Assembly: GCA_963826515.1 (NCBI GenBank)
Contig: CAWGXI010000005.1
Span: 431,693-495,692 of the forward strand
DNA from: DATFVJ01 sp963826515
GTDB lineage: Bacteria; Actinomycetota; Actinomycetes; Streptosporangiales; Streptosporangiaceae
DNA: 64,000 bases
Reading direction: 5' to 3'
Part shown: positions 1 to 9,429 of the stretch, in pieces
Layout: the number at the start of each line of letters is the position of its first letter
Numbering within the stretch: the stretch's first letter is position 1
Program-made: the position numbers and the translations under genes
Notes under the pieces: model-generated
What the model was told of the DNA's origin: nothing
Databases searched by the model: none
Seen by the model: the letters and a program-made list of their open reading frames with translations, nothing else

Positions 1-459
1 CCATGCCTGGCGCATGTCCTGTTCCTCGTGTTCGCGCCGCGCCTCGCCATGGTGGAGATCGGTGGCGAGATAGATGTTGCAGCCCTGCCTGCTCATGCCG
101 TGAGAGCAGTGCAGGAAGCCAAGATGCGCGAGCGTGCCCGCGCGCAAGCCGGTCTCCTCGGCAAGCTCGCGGCGCGCCAGCTGCTCAGGGTAGGCGGGCG
201 CGCGGTCAGGCATCGTGCCCTGGGGAAAACTCCAACTGCGCCGGCCGATCGGGTAGCGATATTCCTCGACCAGGTGGAATCCGCCAGCCTCGGCCGGGAT
301 GACGAGCGCGAAATCTGGCTTGTCGATAACGCCGTAAATGCCCCGTGAGCCATCGGGCCGCTCGATCTGGTCCTCGCGGACGGTCATCCACGCGTTTTCG
401 TAGACGACCCGCGACGACAACTGCCTGATGGCGGGTCCGTCGCCCGCTTCGCGGTTCAT
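1..459 (-). CDS. NUDIX hydrolase (ADP-ribose pyrophosphatase-like), 3' end cut by window edge
   Basis: The reverse frame is open from the ATG at 459 down to base 1 and continues beyond the window, so only the first 153 or so residues are visible. The Nudix box is recognisable around residues 82-105, with the core RELAEETGL preceded by the Gly of PQGTMP. The preceding strand VEEYRYPIGRRSWSFPQG is typical of the ADP-ribose pyrophosphatase/NudF branch, which hydrolyses nucleoside diphosphates linked to a second moiety using Mg2+. The start overlaps the stop of the upstream regulator gene as ATGA (456-459), which argues for translational coupling. Substrate is inferred only from family resemblance. 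Confidence 0.85.
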   Translation of the reverse strand, partial: MNREAGDGPAIRQLSSRVVYENAWMTVREDQIERPDGSRGIYGVIDKPDFALVIPAEAGGFHLVEEYRYPIGRRSWSFPQGTMPDRAPAYPEQLARRELAEETGLRAGTLAHLGFLHCSHGMSRQGCNIYLATDLHHGEARREHEEQDMRQAW

Positions 460-1553
460 CTCGGCGCGCCCCAGATGGCAGACCTGTGGCGTTCCACAGG
501 CCCGTCGTGGCCCACAGCGCGTTCGACAGGCCCGTCGTGGCCGACAGCGCGCTCCACTCGCCCGCCGTGCTCCACAGAGCGGCCCACAGAACCGTCGCGC
601 CCCGCGGAGCCGTTATGGAAAGTTCTGCGATACGCCTGCGGTGAGACGCCGGCGACCCGGACGAAATGCCGCCGCATCCCTGACGCCGCGCCGAAGCCGC
701 ACTTGTGCGCTATCCGCTCGACCGGCTCCCCGGTGCTTTCAAGTAGCTGCTGTGCCAGGCGGATCCGCTCGTGCAGCAGCCACTGCAGCGGGCTGGCGCC
801 TGTCGCCGCGTGCAGGCGGCGGGTGAACGTACGCGGGCTGACACCGGCCTCACGTGCGAGATCGGCGACGGCGATGGGCTGGTCAAGCCGGGCGCGGGCC
901 CAGTCGAGCACGGGCCCAAGACCCGGTTCATCGGAACTGGCAAGCGGCTGGTCGACGTACTGCGCCTGTCCCCCGTCCCGGTGCGGCGGGACGACGATGC
1001 GGCGGGCGAGCGCGTTAGCCACCTGGGTTCCGTGGTCGATGCGGACAAGGTGCAGGCACAGGTCGATCCCCGCGGCCGCGCCCGCGGACGTCAGGATGTC
1101 CCCGTCGTCGACATAGAGCACGCTCGGTTCGACGCTGACCCGGGGGTAGCCGCGGGCTAGCTGCGCCGCGTGCATCCAATGCGTGGTGGCGCGCCTGCCA
1201 TCGAGCAGGCCTGCCTCGGCCAGGGCGAACGCCCCGGTGCAGATGGAGGCGATCCGCGCGCCGCGTGCATGCGCCGCGCGCAGCGCGTCGATCACCGGCG
1301 CTGGGATGTCTTCGGCCACCCTCGCGCTGGCAGGCACGATCACGGTAGCGGCGCCGATAGCGGTGTCGAGGCCGTGGGGGGCGGGCACCGACAAGCCGGT
1401 TCCGATGGGCACGGGGCCGCGCCCAGGGGCACACAGCAGCATGCGGTACCAGGGCGAGGCGAGGTCGTCGCGGTCGACACCGAAGACCTCACAGGGCGCG
1501 GCCAGCTCGAATACAGGCACCTCGTCCCACACGACCACGGCGACGGTGTGCAT
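456..1553 (-). CDS. GlxA-like transcriptional regulator (DJ-1/PfpI domain + AraC HTH)
   Basis: The first 190 residues form a DJ-1/PfpI (class I glutamine amidotransferase-like) domain; the nucleophile-elbow motif ICTG lies near residues 104-107. An AraC-type double HTH follows at about 215-312, ending in the family signature around GVSPQAYRRTF. Proteins of this architecture act as cytoplasmic DNA-binding regulators; the ligand is unknown. After the HTH the protein carries a 45-residue tail of near-identical VGHDGPVERA units encoded by tandem DNA repeats (about 490-590), unusual for the family. It is translationally coupled to the NUDIX gene downstream (ATGA overlap), so the two probably form an operon. 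Confidence 0.85.
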   Translation of the reverse strand: MHTVAVVVWDEVPVFELAAPCEVFGVDRDDLASPWYRMLLCAPGRGPVPIGTGLSVPAPHGLDTAIGAATVIVPASARVAEDIPAPVIDALRAAHARGARIASICTGAFALAEAGLLDGRRATTHWMHAAQLARGYPRVSVEPSVLYVDDGDILTSAGAAAGIDLCLHLVRIDHGTQVANALARRIVVPPHRDGGQAQYVDQPLASSDEPGLGPVLDWARARLDQPIAVADLAREAGVSPRTFTRRLHAATGASPLQWLLHERIRLAQQLLESTGEPVERIAHKCGFGAASGMRRHFVRVAGVSPQAYRRTFHNGSAGRDGSVGRSVEHGGRVERAVGHDGPVERAVGHDGPVERHRSAIWGAPR

Positions 1554-1647
1554 GGCTGGAATTTAGCGCATGATGTCGTTCCAGTCACTTCTCGGCCCGC
1601 CGTGGCCGGCCCCCCGGGGATCGTGTAGACATCACGCCAGCGCCCGC

Positions 1648-1711
1648 GCCGTGGCCCGCATGCGCCGTGGCCCGCATGCGCCGTAGCCCGCATGCGCCGT
1701 GGCCCGCACGC
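1648..1711. repeat. Four tandem copies of a 16-bp unit
   Basis: The unit GCCGTGGCCCGCATGC is repeated four times head to tail with only one or two substitutions, in the 224-bp divergent intergenic space between the GlxA-like regulator and the LLM oxidoreductase. No gene is visible in this spacer. Confidence 0.85.
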
Positions 1712-1777
1712 TAATCCAGTCCGTGGTGAATCAGGGCTATTCGTGCGGGCCGGCGAAGATCGTCTAAGGTACTGGCC

Positions 1778-2651
1778 ATGGCTGAGTCGCTGCGATACGC
1801 GGTCGGTGTACCCAATGTCGGCCAGTTCGGTGAGCCGCGGCTGCTAGTGGATCTTGCGGTGGCCGCCGAGGAAGCCGGCTGGGACGCCTTCTTCGTCTGG
1901 GATCACCTGCTGTACGCCGACCCGCGCTGGCATGTGGCGGATCCGACCGTGGTGATCTCGGCAGTGGCGGCACGGACCACGAAGATCAGGATCGGTGTGC
2001 TCGTCACGGTTCTGGCCAGGCGGAGGGTGGCCAAGGTGGCGCGCGAGACCGTCACCATCGACCATCTGTCAGCGGGCCGGCTGCATCTTCGGCGCCGGGC
2101 TCGGCTCAGTGCCTGCCGAGTTCACCGCGTTCGGCGAGCCCGGCGACGTCAAGGAGCGCGCGGCGCGGATGGATGAATCACTCGACCTGCTGAACGCGCT
2201 GCTGACCGGGCAACCGGTCACGTACGCCGGTGAGCACCTCACCGCCACCGACGTCACCATGCTCCCGCGACCCCTGCAGGAGCCGCGGATTCCTATCTGG
2301 TGCGCGGGGCGGTGGCCCAACAAGGCGCCCTTCCGGCGCGGCGCGCGGTGGGACGGGGTAATGCCGACGCACACCAGCTATGGGCTCGGCGAGACCATGC
2401 CGCCCGCCGAATTCGACGCGGCGGTGCGCTACACGCAGGCACAGCGCACCGCGCAGACCTCGTTCGACGTGGCGCTGGAGGGGCGCACGGACGGCTCCGC
2501 CGCCGACCGCGGCGCGCAGCATGTCGTGCCCTACGCGCAAGCGGGCCTGACCTGGTGGATCGAGGCGCTTGGCTGGTGGCGCGGCAGCACTGCCGACGCG
2601 CTGACCCGCATCCGCCAAGGGCCGCCCCGGATCGCTGGCACTCAGGTTTAG
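1778..2651 (+). pseudogene. LLM class flavin-dependent oxidoreductase, frameshifted
   Basis: This encodes a luciferase-like monooxygenase fold protein of the F420/FMN-dependent type, about 290 residues, the normal family length. The first 105 residues (ATG at 1778, through LVTVLARRR and the DHLSAGRL motif) are in one frame. The expected continuation FGAGLGSVPAEF and the rest of the barrel to the stop at 2649-2651 are in the next frame. The break is at about 2083-2092 (sequence ctgcatcttcgg), where removing one base restores a continuous protein. Either this is a recent pseudogene or a base-call error. It precedes a DUF574 methyltransferase by 16 bp and could be co-transcribed. Confidence 0.75.
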
Positions 2652-2667
2652 GTAGTCTCGTAGCGAA

Positions 2668-3492
2668 ATGCCTGAGTCATCCGCTAGCCGGCAGCGCAAA
2701 GACCGCCATCCCGGCATCGACACCAGCGTCGCCCATCCGGCCAGGGTGTACGACTACTGGCTCGGTGGCAAGGACAACTTCGGCGCCGACCGCGAGGCGG
2801 GAGATCAGGTGATCGCCGCGCAGCCCGCCATCCTTGTCGGCGTGCGCGCGAACCGCGCGTTCCTCGGGCGTACGGTGCGGTACCTGGCCGGCGACATGGG
2901 GATCAGGCAGTTCCTCGACATCGGCACCGGGATCCCGGCCGCCAACAACACCCACGAGGTGGCGCAGTCGCTCGCGCCCGATTCCCGCGTCGTCTACGTG
3001 GACAACGACCCGATCGTGCTAGTGCACGCCCGCGCGCTGCTGAACAGCACCAAGGGCCCGACCGCCTACCTGGATGCCGATCTGCGTGACACCGGGAAGA
3101 TCCTCAAGGAGGCCGCGCGGACGCTGGACTTAAGCCAGCCGGTCGCGGTGATGCTGCTGATGATCCTGCATCTGATCCCCGATTCCGATGATCCGTACGG
3201 AATAGTGCGGCGGCTGATGGATGCAACCGTGCCTGGCAGCTATCTGGTGCTGTCACATCCGGCGAGCGACATCGACGCGGATGCCGCCGCGCGGGCGGCG
3301 CGGCGATACAACGCGCTCGTGTCCACCGCCCAGACCCGGCGCACGTACGCGCGGGTCTGCCGCTTCTTCGACGGCCTCGACCTGCTCGAGCCCGGGGTCG
3401 TGGCGACCAACAGGTGGCGGCCCGCTGGTGGCGTCGGATCGCCGGGCCGCGCGCCCAATTACGCGGGGGTTGGCCGCAAGCCGGTGGTGTGA
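2668..3492 (+). CDS. SAM-dependent methyltransferase, DUF574/Methyltransf_19 family
   Basis: The 274-residue product is a DUF574 (Methyltransf_19) protein, a family almost restricted to actinomycetes. Hallmarks are the N-terminal VYDYWLGGKDNFGADR near residues 29-44, the SAM-binding strand FLDIGTGIPAANNTHEVAQ near 87-105, and the acidic second strand VYVDNDPIVLVHARALL. The fold is a Rossmann methyltransferase and the substrate is not known. The start is ATG 2668. A paralogue lies at 33057-33995. The C-terminal half (YALVSTAQTRRTYARVCRFF-like helix and the E-P-G-V-V strand) matches the paralogue well. Confidence 0.85.
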   Translation: MPESSASRQRKDRHPGIDTSVAHPARVYDYWLGGKDNFGADREAGDQVIAAQPAILVGVRANRAFLGRTVRYLAGDMGIRQFLDIGTGIPAANNTHEVAQSLAPDSRVVYVDNDPIVLVHARALLNSTKGPTAYLDADLRDTGKILKEAARTLDLSQPVAVMLLMILHLIPDSDDPYGIVRRLMDATVPGSYLVLSHPASDIDADAAARAARRYNALVSTAQTRRTYARVCRFFDGLDLLEPGVVATNRWRPAGGVGSPGRAPNYAGVGRKPVV

Positions 3493-3519
3493 CCGGCGGC
3501 GCGGAGTCACCCACGCCGG

Positions 3520-5151
3520 GTGACGCGCGCCCAACGCGATGCAGGTCATCGTGGTTTCGTGGTGGAGACTCAAGCGCAGGCGCGCGCGAGGCGGCTGCAA
3601 CGATCCGGCAAGCAATCCGTTGAGCAACCCGTGAAGCCGGCTGCGAAGCAACCCGCGAATCGACCGGCGAAGCAGGCCGCGAAGCCTGCACGGCAGGCAA
3701 GCGCGCCCACTGCCCAGCCGCGGCGCACTCATCGTCCGCAGCCCGATATCGCGCTCGCGCAGCTAACCCCGGCGGAGCGAGCAGCACGCGGTAAGGCAGC
3801 GCGGGCCGAGGTGCCCCGCGCCAGCCATGCGGTCTTCGACCCGCCCGCGGACCGTCCGGACCCGGTCAGCCTGCTGGAGCAGCAGGGAGTGTCACGGGTG
3901 CCAGAACTGGTGCCTGTCCGCTACGGACGCATGCTCGTCTCGCCTTTCACCTTCTTCCGTGGTGCCGCCCTGCCCATGGCCAGCGATCTGGCCAAGACAC
4001 CTAGCTCCGGCCTCGCGGTGCAGGCGTGCGGCGACGCTCATCTGTCGAACTTCGGTGTCTATGCCTCACCGGAGCGCCGGCTTGTGTTTGACGTCAACGA
4101 CTTCGACGAGACGCTGCCCGGGCCGTGGGAATGGGATATCAAGCGGCTGGCGGCGAGCCTCGAGGTAGCGGCACGAGGCAACGGGTTCACCGGCAAGCAG
4201 CGCCGCGACATCGTGACAGCTGCTGTGGCGCGCTACCGGGTGGCGATGCGGTGCTTCGCGGGCATGCGCAACCTTGACATTTGGTATGCGCACGCGGAAC
4301 TCGACGAACTGCAGGCGCAGTTCGGCGCCATGCTGGACAAGCGCCAGCGCAAGTCCGTTGCCAAGAGCATGGCGAAGGCGCAGACAAGGGACAGCCTGCA
4401 GGCGTTCGACAAGCTCTGTCACCTGGTCGACGGCCTGCCGCGGATCACCGCCGATCCCCCGCTGCTCGTGCCGATGTCCGATCTGATCGCCGGGCAGCCG
4501 GACGCGGCAGGACTCGAGGACCAGCTTGGCCCGCTCATCGGAAAGTACCGGCGCACGCTGGAGACAGACCGCCGTTACCTGCTCGAGCAGTTCGTGTTCG
4601 CCGACATTGCCCGCAAGGTCGTTGGTGTCGGGAGCGTGGGCACCAGGTGCTGGATCATCCTGATGCTCGGCCGCGACGAGTCCGATCCGCTGTTCCTCCA
4701 GATCAAGGAGGCGGAGCGATCCGTGCTCAGCAACTTCGCCGGCGCGAGCAAGTACGCCAACCAGGGTCAGCGGGTCGTCGCGGGCCAGCGGCTTATGCAG
4801 GCGTCCAGCGACATCTTCCTCGGCTGGCAGCGGATTGACCGCGGACTCGACGGAAAGACCAGAGACTTCTATGTCCGCCAGTTGCGCGACTGGAAGTTCT
4901 CCGTTGACATCGACGGCATGATCCCAAACGGCATGCGCTTGTATGGCGAGCTCTGCGGGTGGACGCTGGCGCGGGCGCACGCCAGGTCTGGTGACCGGAT
5001 CGCCATTGCCTCCTACCTGGGCGGCGGCGACACCTTCGACCGGGCGATCGCCGAATTCTCCAGCGCCTACGCCGACCAGAACGAGCGCGACCACGCGGCG
5101 CTCGCCGCCGCAGCCGCATCAGGGCGCATCAAGGCCGAACGCGACATCTGA
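3520..5151 (+). CDS. DUF2252 family protein (copy 1)
   Basis: The 543-residue product belongs to DUF2252, an uncharacterised family with a distant aminoglycoside-phosphotransferase/protein-kinase-like fold. Visible signatures are CGDAHLSNFGVYASPERR and VNDFDETLPGPWEWDIKRL, which resemble the HxDxxxxN and DFD kinase motifs. A C-terminal YADQNERDHAAL is also diagnostic. Residues 20-75 are a Lys/Ala/Pro-rich low-complexity leader. The start is uncertain: GTG 3520, or GTG codons at 3559 and 3562, all in frame. It follows the DUF574 gene by 27 bp. A second DUF2252 gene sits at 49558-50955. The biochemical role is unknown. Confidence 0.85.
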   Translation: MTRAQRDAGHRGFVVETQAQARARRLQRSGKQSVEQPVKPAAKQPANRPAKQAAKPARQASAPTAQPRRTHRPQPDIALAQLTPAERAARGKAARAEVPRASHAVFDPPADRPDPVSLLEQQGVSRVPELVPVRYGRMLVSPFTFFRGAALPMASDLAKTPSSGLAVQACGDAHLSNFGVYASPERRLVFDVNDFDETLPGPWEWDIKRLAASLEVAARGNGFTGKQRRDIVTAAVARYRVAMRCFAGMRNLDIWYAHAELDELQAQFGAMLDKRQRKSVAKSMAKAQTRDSLQAFDKLCHLVDGLPRITADPPLLVPMSDLIAGQPDAAGLEDQLGPLIGKYRRTLETDRRYLLEQFVFADIARKVVGVGSVGTRCWIILMLGRDESDPLFLQIKEAERSVLSNFAGASKYANQGQRVVAGQRLMQASSDIFLGWQRIDRGLDGKTRDFYVRQLRDWKFSVDIDGMIPNGMRLYGELCGWTLARAHARSGDRIAIASYLGGGDTFDRAIAEFSSAYADQNERDHAALAAAAASGRIKAERDI

Positions 5152-5167
5152 GGTATCTGAAGGAGCT

Positions 5168-5196
5168 CGCCCCATAGGCATCGGCTCTACGGGGCG
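5168..5196. terminator. Possible weak bidirectional terminator hairpin
   Basis: Six-base arms CGCCCC and GGGGCG separated by 17 bases lie in the 48-bp gap between the convergent DUF2252 and aquaporin genes. No T-tract is present, so the assignment rests on position and symmetry alone. Confidence 0.25.
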
Positions 5197-5199
5197 GCC

Positions 5200-6045
5200 T
5201 CACGGCCTTATTGGGGGCACAACCGGGCCGTCAGGCACCGGGCCTTCCAGTGGCAGCTCGCCGCCTTGCGCCGCCGCCCGCTCCTGCTTGTCAGGTATCC
5301 CGCGCACCAGCGTGATGATCATGACGGCGATGGCGGCACCCGCGACAGGACCGGCGAGATAGACCCACCAGCCCGTGTAGTCGCTGCCAACGATGTCGGG
5401 CCCCAGCGACCGGGCCGGGTTCATGGACGCCCCGCTGATCGGGCTGGCGAACAGCCCCAGCAGCGCGACAGTCGACCCCACGGCGATGGCCGCATTGTGG
5501 CCGATGCTACGGTGCCCGGTCGCCGTGTTGAGGATAATGCTCACCAGGATCGCAGTGAGAACCATCTCCATCACGAACGACCGCCAGTCGCCGCCCGGCT
5601 TGTCGATGGGATAGTTGCCGCCCTGACTGACGTCACCGAACATGAGCTGAAGGAACAGCGCCGCGAAGATCGCACCCGCAAACTGGGCGACCAGGTACGG
5701 CAGCACCCACGCCATCGGGAACACCCGGCGGCTGGTGAAGGCGAAGGTAACGGCTGGGTTGATGTGCAGCCCCGACAGCGGGCCCCAGGCATAGATCATG
5801 GCCATCACGGCCGCACCAGGTGCGATCACCGCGGCCGCCCTGCTGACGGGGCCGCCGCCGACATAGTGGTTGATCACGCCGGACCCGGCGGCCACGGTCA
5901 CGAGCACGAACGTGCCGATGAATTCGATGATCACCCGGATCCACAGTGGCCGCTGCCTCAGCGTGTCTTCTTCGAATCGGATCAGGTACCGGCGCCTGAG
6001 GGCGTCGGCTTGCGCCTGATCCATGTGCCCGCTGACGCCAGCCAT
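5200..6045 (-). CDS. MIP family channel protein (aquaporin/glycerol facilitator)
   Basis: This is an integral membrane channel of about 281 residues. Both NPA boxes are present: HINPAVTFAF in loop B and SMNPARSLGPD in loop E, along with the first-helix motif FIGTFVLV. Six hydrophobic segments are evident. The annotated start is ATG 6045, chosen because GGGAGGG lies five bases upstream; an open frame extends further to 6174 but has no comparable ribosome-binding site. A 20-residue cytoplasmic leader precedes the first helix. The selectivity-filter region does not let me separate water from glycerol transport. The gene is convergent with DUF2252. Confidence 0.9.
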   Translation of the reverse strand: MAGVSGHMDQAQADALRRRYLIRFEEDTLRQRPLWIRVIIEFIGTFVLVTVAAGSGVINHYVGGGPVSRAAAVIAPGAAVMAMIYAWGPLSGLHINPAVTFAFTSRRVFPMAWVLPYLVAQFAGAIFAALFLQLMFGDVSQGGNYPIDKPGGDWRSFVMEMVLTAILVSIILNTATGHRSIGHNAAIAVGSTVALLGLFASPISGASMNPARSLGPDIVGSDYTGWWVYLAGPVAGAAIAVMIITLVRGIPDKQERAAAQGGELPLEGPVPDGPVVPPIRP

Positions 6046-6470
6046 GCACCCTCCCGTGACGACCCTCGGTACACGCTGAAATATGCGCGGACACTCCGGG
6101 GATTGGATCACCCGCTCGGGGTGACGCGCGACCGCTGCGCGCGGGCCGACAGTTGACGCGGCATCCCTGCTCATTGAGGCTCACATCATGCACCCACTCG
6201 CCGCTACCTCCCCGGCAAGCTCGTACGGCATCGGGGCCGACGGGGAGCCCAGGACTCTGCTGCGGGTCACCGCCTTGCACCGGCACCGGCCAGCAGAATT
6301 GCGAGTGAATTTACCGGCGATTACCGCGTCCTTCAGGTGCGCGGATAGGCCCAAAGCCGACGTCCCAGCCGGGGTGATGAATCAGCTGCCGTCGCAGGTA
6401 CGTGCGGTAGCGCAGGGAGAGCCAAGGAAACAGCGACAGCCAGGAACGGCGACGAGCCAGGGGAACGGCG
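6046..6470. other. Divergent intergenic spacer
   Basis: This 425-bp region separates the aquaporin (reverse) from the glycosidase (forward) and should hold promoters for both. I see no convincing gene, repeat or structured RNA in it. Confidence 0.5.
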
Positions 6471-9191
6471 ATGGGTGCTGAGCGTGAGCGGGTGGATGGG
6501 TTCGGGCATTTGGAGGACGGGTTGCGGCAGGCCAGCCCGTGGTATCTGTGGGGGCCGTATGTGAGTGAGCGGCAGTGGGGGACGGTCCGTGAGGATTACA
6601 GCGCGGATGGTGAGGCGTGGGGATACCTGCCGCACGACCATGCCCGGTCGCGTGCCTACCGGTGGGGTGAGGACGGGCTGGCTGGTTTCTGCGATGTGGA
6701 GCAGCGGCTGTGCCTGGGGCTGGCGTTGTGGAACGGCCGCGACCCGATCCTGAAGGAGCGCCCGTTCGGGCTGACCGGCGCGGAAGCCAACCACGGCGAG
6801 GACGTCAAGGACTACTGGTGGTACCTTGACGCGCTGCCCAGTCACGCCTGGAACCGGTGGCGCTACCACTACCCGCAGGCGGCGTTCCCGTATGAGGATC
6901 TGCGGGCGGAGAACGGCCGGCGCGGCAAGCACGACCCGGAGTATGAGCTGCTGGACACGGGCGTGTTCAACGATGACCGTTACTGGATCACCGAGGTCTG
7001 GTACGCCAAGGCCGATCCTGCCGATGTGCTGATGACCGTCCGGGTGACGAACGCCGGCCCGGAGGCCGACACGGTGCATGTGCTGCCGACCGCGTGGTTC
7101 CGTAACACCTGGTCCTGGGACGCCGGCGCGCCGAAGCCGGCCCTGGTAGGGGCCGGCGGTTCTGCGATCACGGTCGAGCACCCGTTCCTCGGCTCACTCG
7201 GGCTGCTCGCCAGCGCGGGCCCGGACGGCACGAGGCCGGTGCCGCTGTTCTGCGAGAACGAGACCAACGTGGCGCGGCTGTACGGCGCGGCGGCGGCGAC
7301 GCCCTACCCCAAGGACGGCATCGGCGACCATGTGATCCACGGCGCGGGCACCGTCAACCCCGATCAGCGGGGCACCAAGTGCGCCTTCTGGTACAAGCTG
7401 ACGGTCGCGCCCGGCGAAACCGCCGAACTGCGGCTGCGGCTGCGCCCGACGGGCGCCGCGCGCCGCAGGCAACCGGGCGGTGGGGCGGCGCTCGGCAGCG
7501 ATTTCGACCGCGTGATGCACCAGCGCCGGGCCGAGGCCGACGAGTTCTACGCCGAGCTGACCCCGGCGGAGGCCAGCGCGGACGAGGCGATGGTGATGCG
7601 GCAGGCCTTCGCCGGGATGCTGTGGAGCAAGCAGCTGTACAACTACGACGTGGCCCGCTGGCTCGATGGCGACCCGGCCCAGCCGGCCCCGCCGCCCGGC
7701 CGGCGCGGCGGGCGCAACGCGCGGTGGCGCAACTTCGATTCCTTCGACATCATGTCGATGCCGGACAAGTGGGAATACCCCTGGTTCGCCGCCTGGGACC
7801 TGGCCTTCCACTGCGTGACGCTGGCGCACCTGGACCCGGCGTTCGCGAAATACCAGCTGATCTTGCTGTGCCGCGAATGGTTCCAGCACCCCAACGGGGC
7901 GCTGCCCGCCTACGAGTGGGACTTCGGCGACGTGAACCCGCCGGTGCAGGCGTGGGCCGCACTCGAGGTGTTCGCCATCGACGGCGGCCGCGACCTGGAC
8001 TTCCTGAGCCGGGTGTTCGACAAGCTGCTGGTCAACTTCACCTGGTGGGTCAACCTGGAGGACGCCGGCGGCAACAACCTGTTCGAGGGCGGCTTCCTCG
8101 GGCTGGACAACATCGGCCCGATCGACCGCTCGCACCTGCCGGTCGGCGGCACCCTGGAGCAGTCCGACGCCACCGGCTGGATGGCGTTCTACGCGATCGC
8201 GATGGCCGGCATCGCCGGTGTGCTGCAGCGCAGCGGCCGCCGCCCGGCGGTCGATCTGGTGCTGAAGTTCCTCGAGCACTTCGCCGCCATCACCCAGGCG
8301 ATGGACGACCAGGGCCTGTGGGACGACGCCGACGGGCTGTACTACGACCGCCTGCTCACCCCGGACGGGACCGCCGTGCCAGTCAAGTACCGGTCGATGG
8401 TCGGCATCATCCCGATGCTGTCGGCCGCCGTCATCGACGAGGGCTGGCTCACCCAGGCGCTCACGGTCGGCAAGCAATTCGCCGGCTTCCTGGAACGCCA
8501 CGGCCTGCACGACCCCGCCAAGCTCACCGAAACCGGGATCCTGCGCGGCGTGCCCGGCGACCAGCATCTGCTACTCAGCATCGTCGGCGTCGACCGGCTG
8601 GAAAAACTGTTCGCCAAGCTGTTCGACTCCAGCGAATTCCTGTCCCCGTACGGGCTGCGCGCGCTGTCGGCCTACCACCGCGACCACCCCTACGAACTCA
8701 ACGTCGAAGGATTCAGCGCCACCGTCGACTACGAGCCCGCCGAATCCACCACCGGCATGTTCGGCGGGAACTCCAACTGGCGCGGGCCGCTGTGGTTCCC
8801 GCTCAACTACCTCGTCATCAGCGTCCTCGAACGCTACTACCGGTTCTTCGGCGACGAACTCACCATCGAATACCCGGCCGGCTCCGCGCACCGGGTACCC
8901 CTCGACGTGATCGCCACCGACCTGCAGGACCGGCTCATCTCCCTCTTCATCACCGGCCCGGACGGGCGGCGGCCATGTTTCGGCTGGGCCGACCGGCTGC
9001 AACACGACCCGGCCTGGAAAGACAACCTCGTTTTCAACGAGTACTTCCACGGCGACAACGGCGCCGGGCTCGGCGCCTCCCACCAGACCGGCTGGACCGG
9101 CCTGATCGCCGACGTGATCCGCCGCCGCCACGGCGCGGTCAGCTCCGTCGGCGACATGATCCGCGGCCTCGCCCGGGAGCCACGGTCATGA
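6471..9191 (+). CDS. Large glucosidase, MGH1-like glycoside hydrolase
   Basis: The 906-residue protein resembles actinobacterial glucosidases with an MGH1-like (alpha/alpha)6 catalytic domain related to GH63. An N-terminal beta-sandwich segment (ASPWYLWGPYVSERQWGTVR, residues 21-40) is followed by a second sandwich through about residue 330. The toroid contains W-rich motifs such as SMPDKWEYPWFAAWDLAFH (about 427-445), a candidate region for the general acid. Near the C-terminus are SNWRGPLWFPLNYL and HQTGWTGLIADV. No signal peptide is visible, so it is probably cytoplasmic and acts on a small oligosaccharide or glucoside. It is monocistronic, with Tex convergent downstream. Confidence 0.85.
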   Translation: MGAERERVDGFGHLEDGLRQASPWYLWGPYVSERQWGTVREDYSADGEAWGYLPHDHARSRAYRWGEDGLAGFCDVEQRLCLGLALWNGRDPILKERPFGLTGAEANHGEDVKDYWWYLDALPSHAWNRWRYHYPQAAFPYEDLRAENGRRGKHDPEYELLDTGVFNDDRYWITEVWYAKADPADVLMTVRVTNAGPEADTVHVLPTAWFRNTWSWDAGAPKPALVGAGGSAITVEHPFLGSLGLLASAGPDGTRPVPLFCENETNVARLYGAAAATPYPKDGIGDHVIHGAGTVNPDQRGTKCAFWYKLTVAPGETAELRLRLRPTGAARRRQPGGGAALGSDFDRVMHQRRAEADEFYAELTPAEASADEAMVMRQAFAGMLWSKQLYNYDVARWLDGDPAQPAPPPGRRGGRNARWRNFDSFDIMSMPDKWEYPWFAAWDLAFHCVTLAHLDPAFAKYQLILLCREWFQHPNGALPAYEWDFGDVNPPVQAWAALEVFAIDGGRDLDFLSRVFDKLLVNFTWWVNLEDAGGNNLFEGGFLGLDNIGPIDRSHLPVGGTLEQSDATGWMAFYAIAMAGIAGVLQRSGRRPAVDLVLKFLEHFAAITQAMDDQGLWDDADGLYYDRLLTPDGTAVPVKYRSMVGIIPMLSAAVIDEGWLTQALTVGKQFAGFLERHGLHDPAKLTETGILRGVPGDQHLLLSIVGVDRLEKLFAKLFDSSEFLSPYGLRALSAYHRDHPYELNVEGFSATVDYEPAESTTGMFGGNSNWRGPLWFPLNYLVISVLERYYRFFGDELTIEYPAGSAHRVPLDVIATDLQDRLISLFITGPDGRRPCFGWADRLQHDPAWKDNLVFNEYFHGDNGAGLGASHQTGWTGLIADVIRRRHGAVSSVGDMIRGLAREPRS

Positions 9192-9273
9192 CAGCGCACA
9201 ACTTGGCGTCCTCGGATCACCGCGACCAGGCTGTCGATCATGAGGCGCGGGACCGCGCAGCCCGCAACCCGGC

Positions 9274-9340
9274 CATGATCCGATTCCGTGTTGAGTTTCC
9301 TGCAAATAGCGCATGCAGGTTAACACAGAATCGGATCATG
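9274..9340. repeat. 67-bp palindromic repeat, copy 1
   Basis: The outer arms ATGATCCGATTCCGTGTTGA and the reverse complement of TTAACACAGAATCGGATCAT match at 18 of 20 positions, and the core contains TGCAAATAGCGC. A second copy of identical length and the same core lies at 25974-26040. This copy sits between the convergent glycosidase and Tex genes, where it could fold as a terminator-like stem. Confidence 0.85.
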
Positions 9341-9429
9341 AACCGGGCCAGCGCTGGCCCGTGGGTGCACGCCGCCACGCGCGCCGACGACCTCCCCGCC
9401 TGTATTTGCGCACGGTGCCACTGACGTCA

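Noticed and set aside
7194..9424. Long frames on both strands within the glycosidase gene
   Set aside because: They are Arg/Ala-rich or His-rich shadows of the clear glycosidase frame.
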